62,781 nt of DNA from Oscillospiraceae bacterium (GTDB lineage: Bacteria; Bacillota; Clostridia; Oscillospirales; Oscillospiraceae). Location: positions 1-62,781 of the forward strand of contig JAFXCL010000033.1 of the NCBI GenBank assembly GCA_017521485.1. The letters run 5' to 3'. The position numbers and the translations under genes are program-made. How positions within the stretch are numbered: the stretch's first letter is position 1; each line of letters opens with the position of its first letter. Shown here piece by piece: positions 7,180 to 14,301 of this stretch. Below the pieces are notes generated by a model, which did not search any database, had not been told where the DNA came from, and saw only the letters and a program-made list of their open reading frames with translations.

Positions 7180-7764
7180 ATGAATTGCTATGTAACAGGG
7201 ACGACTATTAAGCAGTTGCGGGAGAGCCGAAACCTGACCCAGGGGGAGCTGGCTGAGAAGATCGGTGTCAGCAGCAAAACCGTCTCCAAATGGGAGACTG
7301 CCAAAGGCCTGCCGGATATTTCTCTGCTTCAGCCGCTGGCGCAGGCATTGGGTATCTCCGTGATCGAACTGATGAACGGTGAGCATATCACCAACAAGAA
7401 TATTTCCGCCAATATGCTACGGTGCAAGTTCTATGTGTGTCCTGTCTGCGGAAATGTGATCCACAGCACCGGCGATACAGTTGTCAGCTGTTGCGGTATC
7501 ACCTTACCTGCCCTGGAAGCAGAAGACGCAGACGATGCCCACGGCATCACCATAGAAAAAGTGGAGGACGAGCATTTTATCTCGATCCCCCACCCTATGA
7601 CCAAACAGCATTTTATTTCCTTTGTGGCATTCGTAACCGACCACCGAACGCAAATGGTAAAGTTCTACCCCGAAGGCAACGCCGAAACCCGCCTGCAACT
7701 GAGAGGCAGAGGGTATCTGTATTACTACTGTAACCAACACGGCCTGTTTTTTAAAAAAGTATAA
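7180..7764 (+). CDS. XRE HTH fused to desulfoferrodoxin-like iron module
   Basis: A 194-residue protein. Residues 8-62 form a Cro/CI helix-turn-helix (LTQGELAEKIGVSSKTVSKWE). Residues 85-194 align with class I desulfoferrodoxin (superoxide reductase). Cys87, Cys90, Cys104 and Cys105 match the desulforedoxin-type center I. His121, His138 (PHPM), His144, Cys184 and His187 (CNQHG) match the five ligands of the catalytic non-haem iron center II. The lysine before the first His ligand of the enzyme (EKH) is absent (DAH here), which favours a redox or oxygen sensor over an active reductase. The ATG at 7180 follows GAAAGGA by 9 nt. It stands alone upstream of tRNA-Pro. Confidence 0.85.
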   Translation: MNCYVTGTTIKQLRESRNLTQGELAEKIGVSSKTVSKWETAKGLPDISLLQPLAQALGISVIELMNGEHITNKNISANMLRCKFYVCPVCGNVIHSTGDTVVSCCGITLPALEAEDADDAHGITIEKVEDEHFISIPHPMTKQHFISFVAFVTDHRTQMVKFYPEGNAETRLQLRGRGYLYYYCNQHGLFFKKV

Positions 7765-7829
7765 TTACAAAAGAGGAAGAATTTGATTGATTTTTACAGC
7801 GTGGTCGTGTATAATACACCCTGTACGAT

Positions 7830-7905
7830 CCAGGTGTAGCGCAGTTGGTAGCGCGCCTGCTTTGGGAGCAGGATGCCGCGAGTTCGAGTCTCGCCACTTG
7901 GACCA
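7830..7905 (+). tRNA. tRNA-Pro (anticodon UGG)
   Basis: A complete cloverleaf. Acceptor CCAGGTG pairs with CACTTGG. The anticodon stem CCTGC/GCAGG holds the loop TTTGGGA (anticodon TGG). The T-arm is GCGAG-TTCGAGT-CTCGC, and the encoded ACCA lies at 7902-7905. A TATAAT box lies about 13 nt upstream. Confidence 0.97.
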
Positions 7906-7947
7906 AAAGTCCGGAGTCCGCTTCTGCGGATTCTGGACTTTTGCTTT
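7906..7947 (+). terminator. Terminator after tRNA-Pro
   Basis: AAAGTCCGGAGTCCGC pairs imperfectly with GCGGATTCTGGACTTTT and is followed by a short T-rich stretch. Confidence 0.75.
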
Positions 7948-8310
7948 AATGGGTGAGCGTTACTATGCGGCATCCTGCGACCAAAGCAGGTCTCCTGCTT
8001 TGGGGGAGCGAGGGAAGCGCTGCCAGTGGCAGGAGAAGCGACCCGATCGAGTGGCTGCGGTCTATATTTTCAAGGTGCCGTGTGCGCCGCTGATGCTACG
8101 CCACTCCGCTTAAAATTGAATTATCCTGCAAGGGAATCCCTTTTTTGTGCTGTCCGCACAAACTGGGGCAGTTCACTTCTGGTCTCCCTTTTATAATTGC
8201 TATAAGAAAGAGACTCGAATAATCTAAATGCAACGCGGGCGAGCGTTGCCGCCGACGGCTCGACGGAGGCCAGTTTCTCAATCAAAACAGCTCTATTTTC
8301 TCTTCGGTCC
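7948..8310. other. Gene-free stretch with partial tRNA-Pro copies
   Basis: No credible gene. 7966-7990 is an inverted copy of the tRNA-Pro anticodon arm and variable loop, with about two differences over 24 nt. A direct copy of the CCTGCTTTGGG arm follows at 7994. Nothing recognisable lies from 8050 to 8310. Confidence 0.55.
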
Positions 8311-8339
8311 TTGATAGTTTTTGTCACTTGTGGTACAAT
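8311..8339 (+). promoter_or_regulatory. Promoter of the MATE gene
   Basis: TTGATA, exactly 17 nt, TACAAT, about 30 nt before the ATG. Confidence 0.8.
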
Positions 8340-8373
8340 TCTTGCATACATAGAATTCGGAGGTTACTAACCT

Positions 8374-9762
8374 ATGAGCGCAGTGCGCAGTAACGCAGAT
8401 AAAATACAGATATTCGAAAAAATGCCTGTTCCAAAGGCATTGGCAACGATGGCGATCCCCACCATTATCAGCCAGCTGATCACGCTGATCTACAATATTG
8501 CGGACACCTGGTTTATCGGCCAGACAGACAATCCTTATATGGTGGCAGCCTCCAGCCTTGTGCTGACGGTCTTTTTGATGACCGTCGCCATTACCAACCT
8601 TTTCGGTGTTGGCGGTGGCACACTGGCAGTGCGGCTACTTGGCAGTGGCGAAGAACAGGAGGCACGAAAGGTCGTATCCCTGAGCCTTTCTCTGGCAGCA
8701 GGCGCTTCTCTGCTTTATTCCGTTTGCTGTCTGATCTTTATGAATCCCCTGCTGCGGTTTCTGGGCGCAAGTGATAATACCATTGGCTATGCCCGCCAAT
8801 ACCTCTTCTTCGTAGTGGTGCTGGGCGGCATTCCCACAGTGCTCTCTTCCACGATGAGCTCTATGCTGCGAAATGTGGGATTTTCAAAAGAGGCAGCTTT
8901 TGGCTTAAGTCTTGGCGGCATCCTCAATGTGGTGCTGGACCCTCTGTTTATGTTCGTTTTACTCCCTGACGGCTATGAGGTTATGGGCGCAGCCATTGCC
9001 ACCTTGCTTTCAAACTGCATTTCCTTTATTTATTTTATTTTGATCTATCGGCGGGTTCAAAACACATCTATTTTATCACTTCCTAAGCGCATCGAAAAGG
9101 TTCGCCCCCAGTCGGTCAAATCCCTGTTTTCTGTAGGCGTACCTGCGGCGATCGGTGTTTTGCTGTTTGATGTGACCAGTATGGTCCTGAACCGTCTGGT
9201 ATCCTCCCACGGAGATCTTCAGCTGGCAGCAATGGGCATCGTCTTAAAAATCGAACGGCTGCCTATGAATATCGGCATTGGCTTTTGCCTGGGTATGGTA
9301 CCTCTGGCCGCCTATAACTATGCCTCCGGAAACTATTCTCGGATGCGCAAATTTTTCACCGCTGCTATGCTTTCCGGACTTGCCGTATCGGTAACGTGCG
9401 TTATTCTCTATTCCTTTGCTGCTCCCTGGCTGATCCACGCCTTTATTAACGATCCGGAGACCATAAGCTACGGTGTTCCCTTTCTCAAAGCGCGAAGCCT
9501 TGCCTCTCCTGTGATGTTTTTAAGCTTCCACCTTGTGCATTTTATGCAGGCAATCAACAAAGGTAAGATCTCCTTCTGTATGCCCATCATCCGTCAGCTT
9601 GTTTTGAACATTCCTATTTTGCTGCTGCTAAACCGCCTTTTCGGTATGTCCGGTATCATCTGGACTCAGCTGACTGCAGACTCCATCAATGTGATTTTCT
9701 CTTTCATCTTCTATTTCTGCGTTATGAAAACATTAGATCGTCGAAGAGATGAGAAACTCTAA
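8374..9762 (+). CDS. MATE family multidrug/Na+ efflux transporter
   Basis: A 462-residue polytopic membrane protein with about twelve transmembrane helices in two six-helix halves. The N-terminal MATE signature is ATMAIPTIISQLITLIYNIADTWFIGQ. The DinF/NorM superfamily exports cationic drugs or metabolites using H+ or Na+ gradients; the substrate cannot be deduced. It has its own SigA promoter, a GGAGG ribosome binding site, and a terminator shared with the convergent hydrolase gene. Confidence 0.93.
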   Translation: MSAVRSNADKIQIFEKMPVPKALATMAIPTIISQLITLIYNIADTWFIGQTDNPYMVAASSLVLTVFLMTVAITNLFGVGGGTLAVRLLGSGEEQEARKVVSLSLSLAAGASLLYSVCCLIFMNPLLRFLGASDNTIGYARQYLFFVVVLGGIPTVLSSTMSSMLRNVGFSKEAAFGLSLGGILNVVLDPLFMFVLLPDGYEVMGAAIATLLSNCISFIYFILIYRRVQNTSILSLPKRIEKVRPQSVKSLFSVGVPAAIGVLLFDVTSMVLNRLVSSHGDLQLAAMGIVLKIERLPMNIGIGFCLGMVPLAAYNYASGNYSRMRKFFTAAMLSGLAVSVTCVILYSFAAPWLIHAFINDPETISYGVPFLKARSLASPVMFLSFHLVHFMQAINKGKISFCMPIIRQLVLNIPILLLLNRLFGMSGIIWTQLTADSINVIFSFIFYFCVMKTLDRRRDEKL

Positions 9763-9774
9763 TATATAAGAAGA

Positions 9775-9799
9775 AGCGTGTTCGTCTGAACACGCTCTT
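9775..9799. terminator. Bidirectional terminator
   Basis: AGCGTGTTC, loop, GAACACGCT between the convergent MATE and hydrolase genes. Confidence 0.8.
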
Positions 9800-9803
9800 T
9801 CCA

Positions 9804-10736
9804 TTACTGACGGAAGAATTCCCCAACCGCCTGCAGATACTGCTGCTGGGCTACCGGATAGCTCAGTCCGTGTGCCGCACTGGGAACGGTCATCAGTTTT
9901 TTCCGGCTGGCACAGGCTTCATAATTGCGCCGGCTCATTTCACAGGGAACATAGTCGTCCGCTTCTCCGTGGATGAAGAACACCGGAACTTTGCAATTCT
10001 TCACTGCTTCCACCGGAGACATCTCTTCCAGATCGAACTTGCCAAAGATTTTGGCACCCAGTTTTACAAAGGGGTAGGCAAGCTTAGGCGGCAATCCGAT
10101 CTCTCGTATCACTGTCTGGATGATTTCTTTTGGGGAAGTGTAGCCGCAGTCTGCCAGCACACCGATCACATTCTCCGGCAGGGGTGTGCCCGCTGCCATC
10201 AGGACGGTAGCCGCGCCCATAGAAATCCCGCAAAGGTAAATTTTCACATCCGGACCGAAATGGTCGATCATAAAGTCCACCCACTTCAGGCAGTCCCGAT
10301 GCTCCAAAATGCCAAAGGTGATCACATTTCCCTGACTTTTTCCGCTGCAGCGCTGATCTACGATCAAAGCACTTCTGCCCAGCTGGAAGCACCGCTGAAC
10401 ACCGCCGGCAAGATCCCGCTCCGCAGTGCCCCGATAGCCGTGGAACATCAACTCAATGGGCGCGCCGGGGGCATATTCATAATACCGTCCCCGCAGGCGC
10501 AAGCCGTCAACAGATGTGATCTCAAATTCCTCGCAGGGAATTTCCCGGGTCTGGCGTGCCCAATTTTCGATCGTCTCCCGGAATTGGCCGTATATTTCAT
10601 TCTCCGGCAAGCCTACAGGATGCTGTTTTGCCCGTCGGGACACAAAAAATGCCATTCGGTAGCATAGGTAGGCGATCAGCAGGCTCATCAAAAGAATCGC
10701 CCCCACCGCCCCTGTTAAAATCCAAACCAGTTTCAT
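9804..10736 (-). CDS. Membrane-anchored alpha/beta hydrolase
   Basis: A 310-residue protein. An N-terminal transmembrane anchor (residues 5-28) precedes an alpha/beta-hydrolase fold. The nucleophile is Ser172 in the GISMG elbow, the likely acid is Asp260/261 in HGEADDYVP, and His289 lies in AAHGLSYP. The ELMFHGYRG oxyanion strand is near residue 98. The arrangement resembles the YqkD/BEM46-type serine hydrolases; the substrate is unknown. It is transcribed alone on the minus strand. Confidence 0.88.
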   Translation of the reverse strand: MKLVWILTGAVGAILLMSLLIAYLCYRMAFFVSRRAKQHPVGLPENEIYGQFRETIENWARQTREIPCEEFEITSVDGLRLRGRYYEYAPGAPIELMFHGYRGTAERDLAGGVQRCFQLGRSALIVDQRCSGKSQGNVITFGILEHRDCLKWVDFMIDHFGPDVKIYLCGISMGAATVLMAAGTPLPENVIGVLADCGYTSPKEIIQTVIREIGLPPKLAYPFVKLGAKIFGKFDLEEMSPVEAVKNCKVPVFFIHGEADDYVPCEMSRRNYEACASRKKLMTVPSAAHGLSYPVAQQQYLQAVGEFFRQ

Positions 10737-10830
10737 TTCCTACTTCCTTTTACTATGTGGTGCCTTCATTATAACCTTATATTTCCTATTATAGTATATG
10801 CCATAAGAAAATCAATTGCTTTTATGAAAA

Positions 10831-10888
10831 AAGGAACGGCATAGGGCAATACCTCCTTATGGAGTGTTGCCCTACAGGCCGTTCCCTA
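10831..10888 (-). terminator. Long terminator hairpin after DivIVA-like gene
   Basis: GGAACGGC plus TAGGGCAATACCTCC pair with GGAGTGTTGCCCTA and GCCGTTCC. Read on the minus strand, a run of T follows. Confidence 0.75.
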
Positions 10889-10891
10889 CAT

Positions 10892-11338
10892 TCAGTTTTC
10901 CTCGGAGTTGCCGGAATAGAGTGTATCTACAGTCTCCCGGAGCGTTGCTTTTGCCTCCAGAACAGACTGCTCGCAAGATTGCATTTTTGCCGTCGCGGCG
11001 CTGATCTGCTCCGCGACCTCTTCTGCCTTTTGGCAGATCTGCCGCGCGCGGTCATTTGCCAGACGCTCTGTCTTCTCTGCCCGGCGATAGGCTTCCAGCT
11101 CTGCAGCCTCACCGCCCTGCTGGGCAAGCTTGGCCTCCAGTTCGGCACATCTTGCCAGCGCCGCCTCCAGCCGCGCCTGCAGCTCGCTGTCAGACGGTGC
11201 TGCCTTTGCATTTTCCAGTTGGGTGTTTAGCTGCTGGATCTGAGACTGATAGTGATTGGTAAGATATTCAATATACTGCACCACATCATTGCGGTTGAAG
11301 CCGCCCAATGCGGAACGAAAACGCTGTACTGCCGGCAT
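10892..11338 (-). CDS. DivIVA-like coiled-coil protein
   Basis: A 148-residue protein. The N-terminus (FRSALGGFNRNDVVQYIEYL) resembles the DivIVA/GpsB membrane-binding motif (F-x-x-x-GG-ascending acidic helix). The rest, residues 25-140, is almost continuous heptad coiled coil rich in A, E, Q and K. DivIVA-type proteins mark curved membrane or septa and recruit partners; this short version lacks obvious additional domains. It is a monocistronic minus-strand gene. Confidence 0.7.
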   Translation of the reverse strand: MPAVQRFRSALGGFNRNDVVQYIEYLTNHYQSQIQQLNTQLENAKAAPSDSELQARLEAALARCAELEAKLAQQGGEAAELEAYRRAEKTERLANDRARQICQKAEEVAEQISAATAKMQSCEQSVLEAKATLRETVDTLYSGNSEEN

Positions 11339-11450
11339 AAAAAGCCCTCCTTGCGGCGTGTTTTTCTAGAGTATAGCATATTTTTGCCGAAAAAACAACT
11401 ATTTCTGCGAAGAATTGGGAAAGGTTGGGGATTTTTTTGAAAATCACCCC

Positions 11451-11479
11451 TTTACAAAGCAGACGGAGTTTGTTATAAT
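11451..11479 (+). promoter_or_regulatory. Promoter of tRNA-Arg
   Basis: TTTACA, 17 nt, TATAAT, ending 11 nt before the mature tRNA 5' end. Confidence 0.9.
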
Positions 11480-11490
11480 AGCGAGGCTAT

Positions 11491-11566
11491 GCACCGGTGG
11501 CTCAATGGATAGAGCATCGGATTCCGGTTCCGAGGGTTGGGGGTTCGAGTCCCTTCCGGTGTACCA
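11491..11566 (+). tRNA. tRNA-Arg (anticodon CCG)
   Basis: A complete cloverleaf. Acceptor GCACCGG pairs with CCGGTGT (G-U at position 1-72). The anticodon stem TCGGA/TCCGA holds the loop TTCCGGT (anticodon CCG). The T-arm is GGGGG-TTCGAGT-CCCTT, and the encoded ACCA lies at 11563-11566. Confidence 0.97.
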
Positions 11567-11568
11567 AA

Positions 11569-11602
11569 AAAGAGGATGCCTTTTAGGCATCCTCTTTTTT
11601 GG
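11569..11602 (+). terminator. Terminator after tRNA-Arg
   Basis: AAAAGAGGATGCC, loop TTTTA, GGCATCCTCTTTT. The inverted repeat continues outward into the tRNA 3' end on one side and an inverted tRNA copy on the other. Confidence 0.9.
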
Positions 11603-11640
11603 TGCACCGGGAAGATAGGGACTCGAACCCTTCCGGTGTA
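11601..11640 (-). pseudogene. Inverted partial copy of tRNA-Arg 3' end
   Basis: Read on the minus strand this gives GGGTTCGAGTCCC, then a CCGGTGCACCA acceptor end, i.e. a tRNA T-arm and acceptor with encoded CCA but a short insertion between them. A further direct scrap of the tRNA-Arg acceptor (CTTCCGGTGTAC) follows at about 11629. It cannot fold as an intact tRNA. Confidence 0.6.
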
Positions 11641-11696
11641 CGCGTAGCATAGCTACGCTTCCAAACTGTGGTGCTGAATCCCCTACATTTACTCAC

Positions 11697-11725
11697 AAAA
11701 AAGCACCGCAGATGCGGTGCTTTTT
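11697..11725 (-). terminator. Terminator after GDPD gene
   Basis: AAAAAGCACCGCA, GA, TGCGGTGCTTTTT; a perfect stem immediately downstream of the minus-strand gene. Confidence 0.85.
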
Positions 11726-11735
11726 AACTATCATT

Positions 11736-12554
11736 TCAAGGTCTAAATCCTTCAAAAATGGGAATCCAGCCTTCTTCCAAGGCTTTATCATAGTCTTCCT
11801 GATTGGTGATGGTCCATGCAACACCCTGTGCGCCCCAAATCTTTCGTGCAAGCCAGACGCCCAAGGTCTTTCTGTGGGCGAAGCAGTAGGCAGTAAAATC
11901 CGGAACTGTGAGAAAGTTTCCCAGCTGATTACCCAGAATGAATTTCAGATACCATTTCAGCTCCACTTCCGAGGCTCTAAAGAAGTTTTCTGCCAGCTGA
12001 CCCCGGCAAATATCAGGTCTGTTCTTGCGAAGCCACCAGAGCACCCGGGGGTCAAAGGACTCAATGCAGAAATCCCCCTTATAGTTCTCCAGCAGGTCGC
12101 AGACCGCTTTGGCAAGTGCGGCATGGTTTCCCCGCTCTGCCTTCAGCTCCACGATCATCGGCGCTTTGCCGTCAAAGAGCTCCAGCACTTCCCCAAACAA
12201 GGGGATCGGCTCGTCTGTGCCCTCCAGACGGTACTGGGAAAGCGTTTCCCCTGTCAGGTCTTCGATCTGCACATCGATTCCGGCGGTGCGCTTCAAACTT
12301 GCATCGTGGATGACAGCAAGCTGTCCGTCTGCCATTAAGTGCACATCCAGCTCGATACCGTAACCGCCATCCAGCGCCAGACGGAACGCTTCCATAGAGT
12401 TCTCCGGCACGCCATTTCCGTGAAGTCCCCGGTGAGCATAGCCCCAGCCCCGGAGGAAGGATAGCTGTTTATGACCGCAGCGACAGCGCAGAGCCAGCAC
12501 ATACAGGATAAGCAAGAGAATCAGAGATTCCAGAATGATCAGTAATGTTGTCAT
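11736..12554 (-). CDS. Glycerophosphodiester phosphodiesterase family protein
   Basis: A 272-residue protein with an N-terminal hydrophobic anchor (residues 3-24) followed by a GDPD TIM barrel. Catalytic His41-Arg42 lie in AHRG, Glu68 and Asp70 in the metal-binding IELDVH, and His83 in VIHD. GDPDs hydrolyse deacylated phospholipid head-group diesters to glycerol-3-phosphate plus an alcohol. The anchor suggests action at the membrane. It lies 15 nt downstream of a GPH transporter gene and is probably co-transcribed with it. Confidence 0.9.
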   Translation of the reverse strand: MTTLLIILESLILLLILYVLALRCRCGHKQLSFLRGWGYAHRGLHGNGVPENSMEAFRLALDGGYGIELDVHLMADGQLAVIHDASLKRTAGIDVQIEDLTGETLSQYRLEGTDEPIPLFGEVLELFDGKAPMIVELKAERGNHAALAKAVCDLLENYKGDFCIESFDPRVLWWLRKNRPDICRGQLAENFFRASEVELKWYLKFILGNQLGNFLTVPDFTAYCFAHRKTLGVWLARKIWGAQGVAWTITNQEDYDKALEEGWIPIFEGFRP

Positions 12555-12569
12555 CGTTCTGTTTCCTTA

Positions 12570-14135
12570 TCAGTCGTCGTTATCAAAAGCCTCCAGGCCT
12601 TTTTTTGCCTCAATTTTGCTGTCACCGTGTTTCACCATCAGCATAGTAACGAAAGCCAGTGCTACAAAAACGGAAGCATATGGGAACAGGGTCGTCCAGG
12701 CAATGCGCTTCATAAGCAGGCCCGAGAAATAGGGGGTCAACGACTGGGCCGCCATAGAAGCAGTATAGTACAATCCGGTATATTTACCCACATCTGCACC
12801 GGAACACATCTCCACCACCATAGGGAAGGAATTAACATTGATCGTCGCCCAGCCAATGCCTGCCAGAATAAACATGATCGTCATCAGCCAAGCAGGGCTT
12901 GTGGCAGTGAGGAAGCAGGCTGCAAAGAACGCAGTAAAGAGCATCGCAACACCGGCTAAAATTGTTTTCTTTCTGCCAATTCTGGATGCGATCATTCCCA
13001 CGGGTATGTAGGTTACGATAGCAGAAGCATTTGCCAGCAGCAAGGTCAGGGTGGCATCCTTGTCCAATACGCTCTGGGCGTATACCGTATACTTGGAAGT
13101 GATGGCGTTATAGCCTGCATACCAGAACACCACAGAGGCAAGGAGGAAAATCAGGCTGCGGCGCTTTTCCTTATCCAGCGCTTTCTTTCCCGGAACAGCC
13201 TCCTCCCCTTCATCCAGACCCAGTGCAACACTCTCTTTCTGCATCTGGGCTGCCCATTTAGGTTCCTTGACTGTAAGCAGGAAAATAATCAGAGCCGCCA
13301 GCATAATGCCGCCCACGATCCCATACACACCGGTGTAGCTCATATAGGCGTTTTTCACCTTGGATATTGCCAGCACCGAACCAAGCGCCAGCACGATAAT
13401 ACCGCCGGCGTTACCCATCAGGTTAATGACGGCATTTGCTTTGGAGCGCAAGGGTTTTAAAGTTACATCCGGCATCAACGCCACAGCGGGTGTGCGGAAA
13501 ATTGCCATTGAGATCAACAAAAGCAAAAGGATCACAATATAGATAATCAGCGTTGTGGGGTTTTGAGCGGTAGCATTGTTTGCACAAGCCTGCCGGGCAG
13601 GAACCACATAGCGGGTATAGAGATTGACCTCCACTTCCCTGCCAAAGGAATTGATTTGGGTGGTTTTAGAGTCGGTGGTAAGGGATACAAACTCAGCCTT
13701 ATCGGGATAGACCTCAGATAGTTTGTATTCCACGCCCTCGGGGGTCTTCAGCAGGGTATCCTTTTGGGCATCGTAGATGCGCTCCATGGTGGCAGGGTCG
13801 TTCACCTTGGAATAAGCATCAATGTTCTTCAGCTGTGCATTGTCTGCAAAGCTTAAAAGGATCATAAACACCACTGCCATAATCGTGCCCGCACGCACAA
13901 AGGGTGTGCGGCGGCCGGAACGATGCTTGCAACGGTCAGAAATCCCGCCAAACAGCGGCAGCATAAACAGGGCCAGAATATTATCCAGCGCCAGAACAAT
14001 GCCGGACAAGTCCTGACTCATACCGAATTTATTTGTCAGGGTCATGGCGATCGTCACATCATAAATTTGCCAGAAAGCACAGATCAGAAAAAAGGCAAAG
14101 CCTACGAAAATCGTGCGTTTGTAGTCAAGCTTCAT
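12570..14135 (-). CDS. MFS/GPH-type sugar transporter
   Basis: A 521-residue protein with about twelve transmembrane helices. The N-terminal half holds the GGISDRCKHRSGRRTPFVRAG loop typical of the SLC45/GPH branch. A long extracytoplasmic insert of roughly 100 residues (KNIDAYSKVNDPATM... RYVVPARQACANN) sits between the third and fourth helices. These transporters are usually cation-sugar symporters, but the specific sugar cannot be read. The ribosome binding site is TTGGAGG. It is the first gene of a two-gene unit with the GDPD. Confidence 0.85.
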   Translation of the reverse strand: MKLDYKRTIFVGFAFFLICAFWQIYDVTIAMTLTNKFGMSQDLSGIVLALDNILALFMLPLFGGISDRCKHRSGRRTPFVRAGTIMAVVFMILLSFADNAQLKNIDAYSKVNDPATMERIYDAQKDTLLKTPEGVEYKLSEVYPDKAEFVSLTTDSKTTQINSFGREVEVNLYTRYVVPARQACANNATAQNPTTLIIYIVILLLLLISMAIFRTPAVALMPDVTLKPLRSKANAVINLMGNAGGIIVLALGSVLAISKVKNAYMSYTGVYGIVGGIMLAALIIFLLTVKEPKWAAQMQKESVALGLDEGEEAVPGKKALDKEKRRSLIFLLASVVFWYAGYNAITSKYTVYAQSVLDKDATLTLLLANASAIVTYIPVGMIASRIGRKKTILAGVAMLFTAFFAACFLTATSPAWLMTIMFILAGIGWATINVNSFPMVVEMCSGADVGKYTGLYYTASMAAQSLTPYFSGLLMKRIAWTTLFPYASVFVALAFVTMLMVKHGDSKIEAKKGLEAFDNDD

Positions 14136-14301
14136 AGTTTGTCCTCCAATTTATATGCTGCCGCTTTTTGTGGTATTTTGTAGAAATACTGCATTTTCCA
14201 GTATTTCCATTATACAACAGGGTGGGGCGCATTGCAATTGACTTTTTTCGCTGGGAATATTATAATCAGGGTAACTGCACAATGCTTTTAAGAGGTAACC
14301 T

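Noticed and set aside
1-7800. Intact prophage or conjugative element
   Set aside because: No integrase, portal, capsid, relaxase or conjugation gene is present; only an attachment-like tRNA scrap and accessory-type genes.
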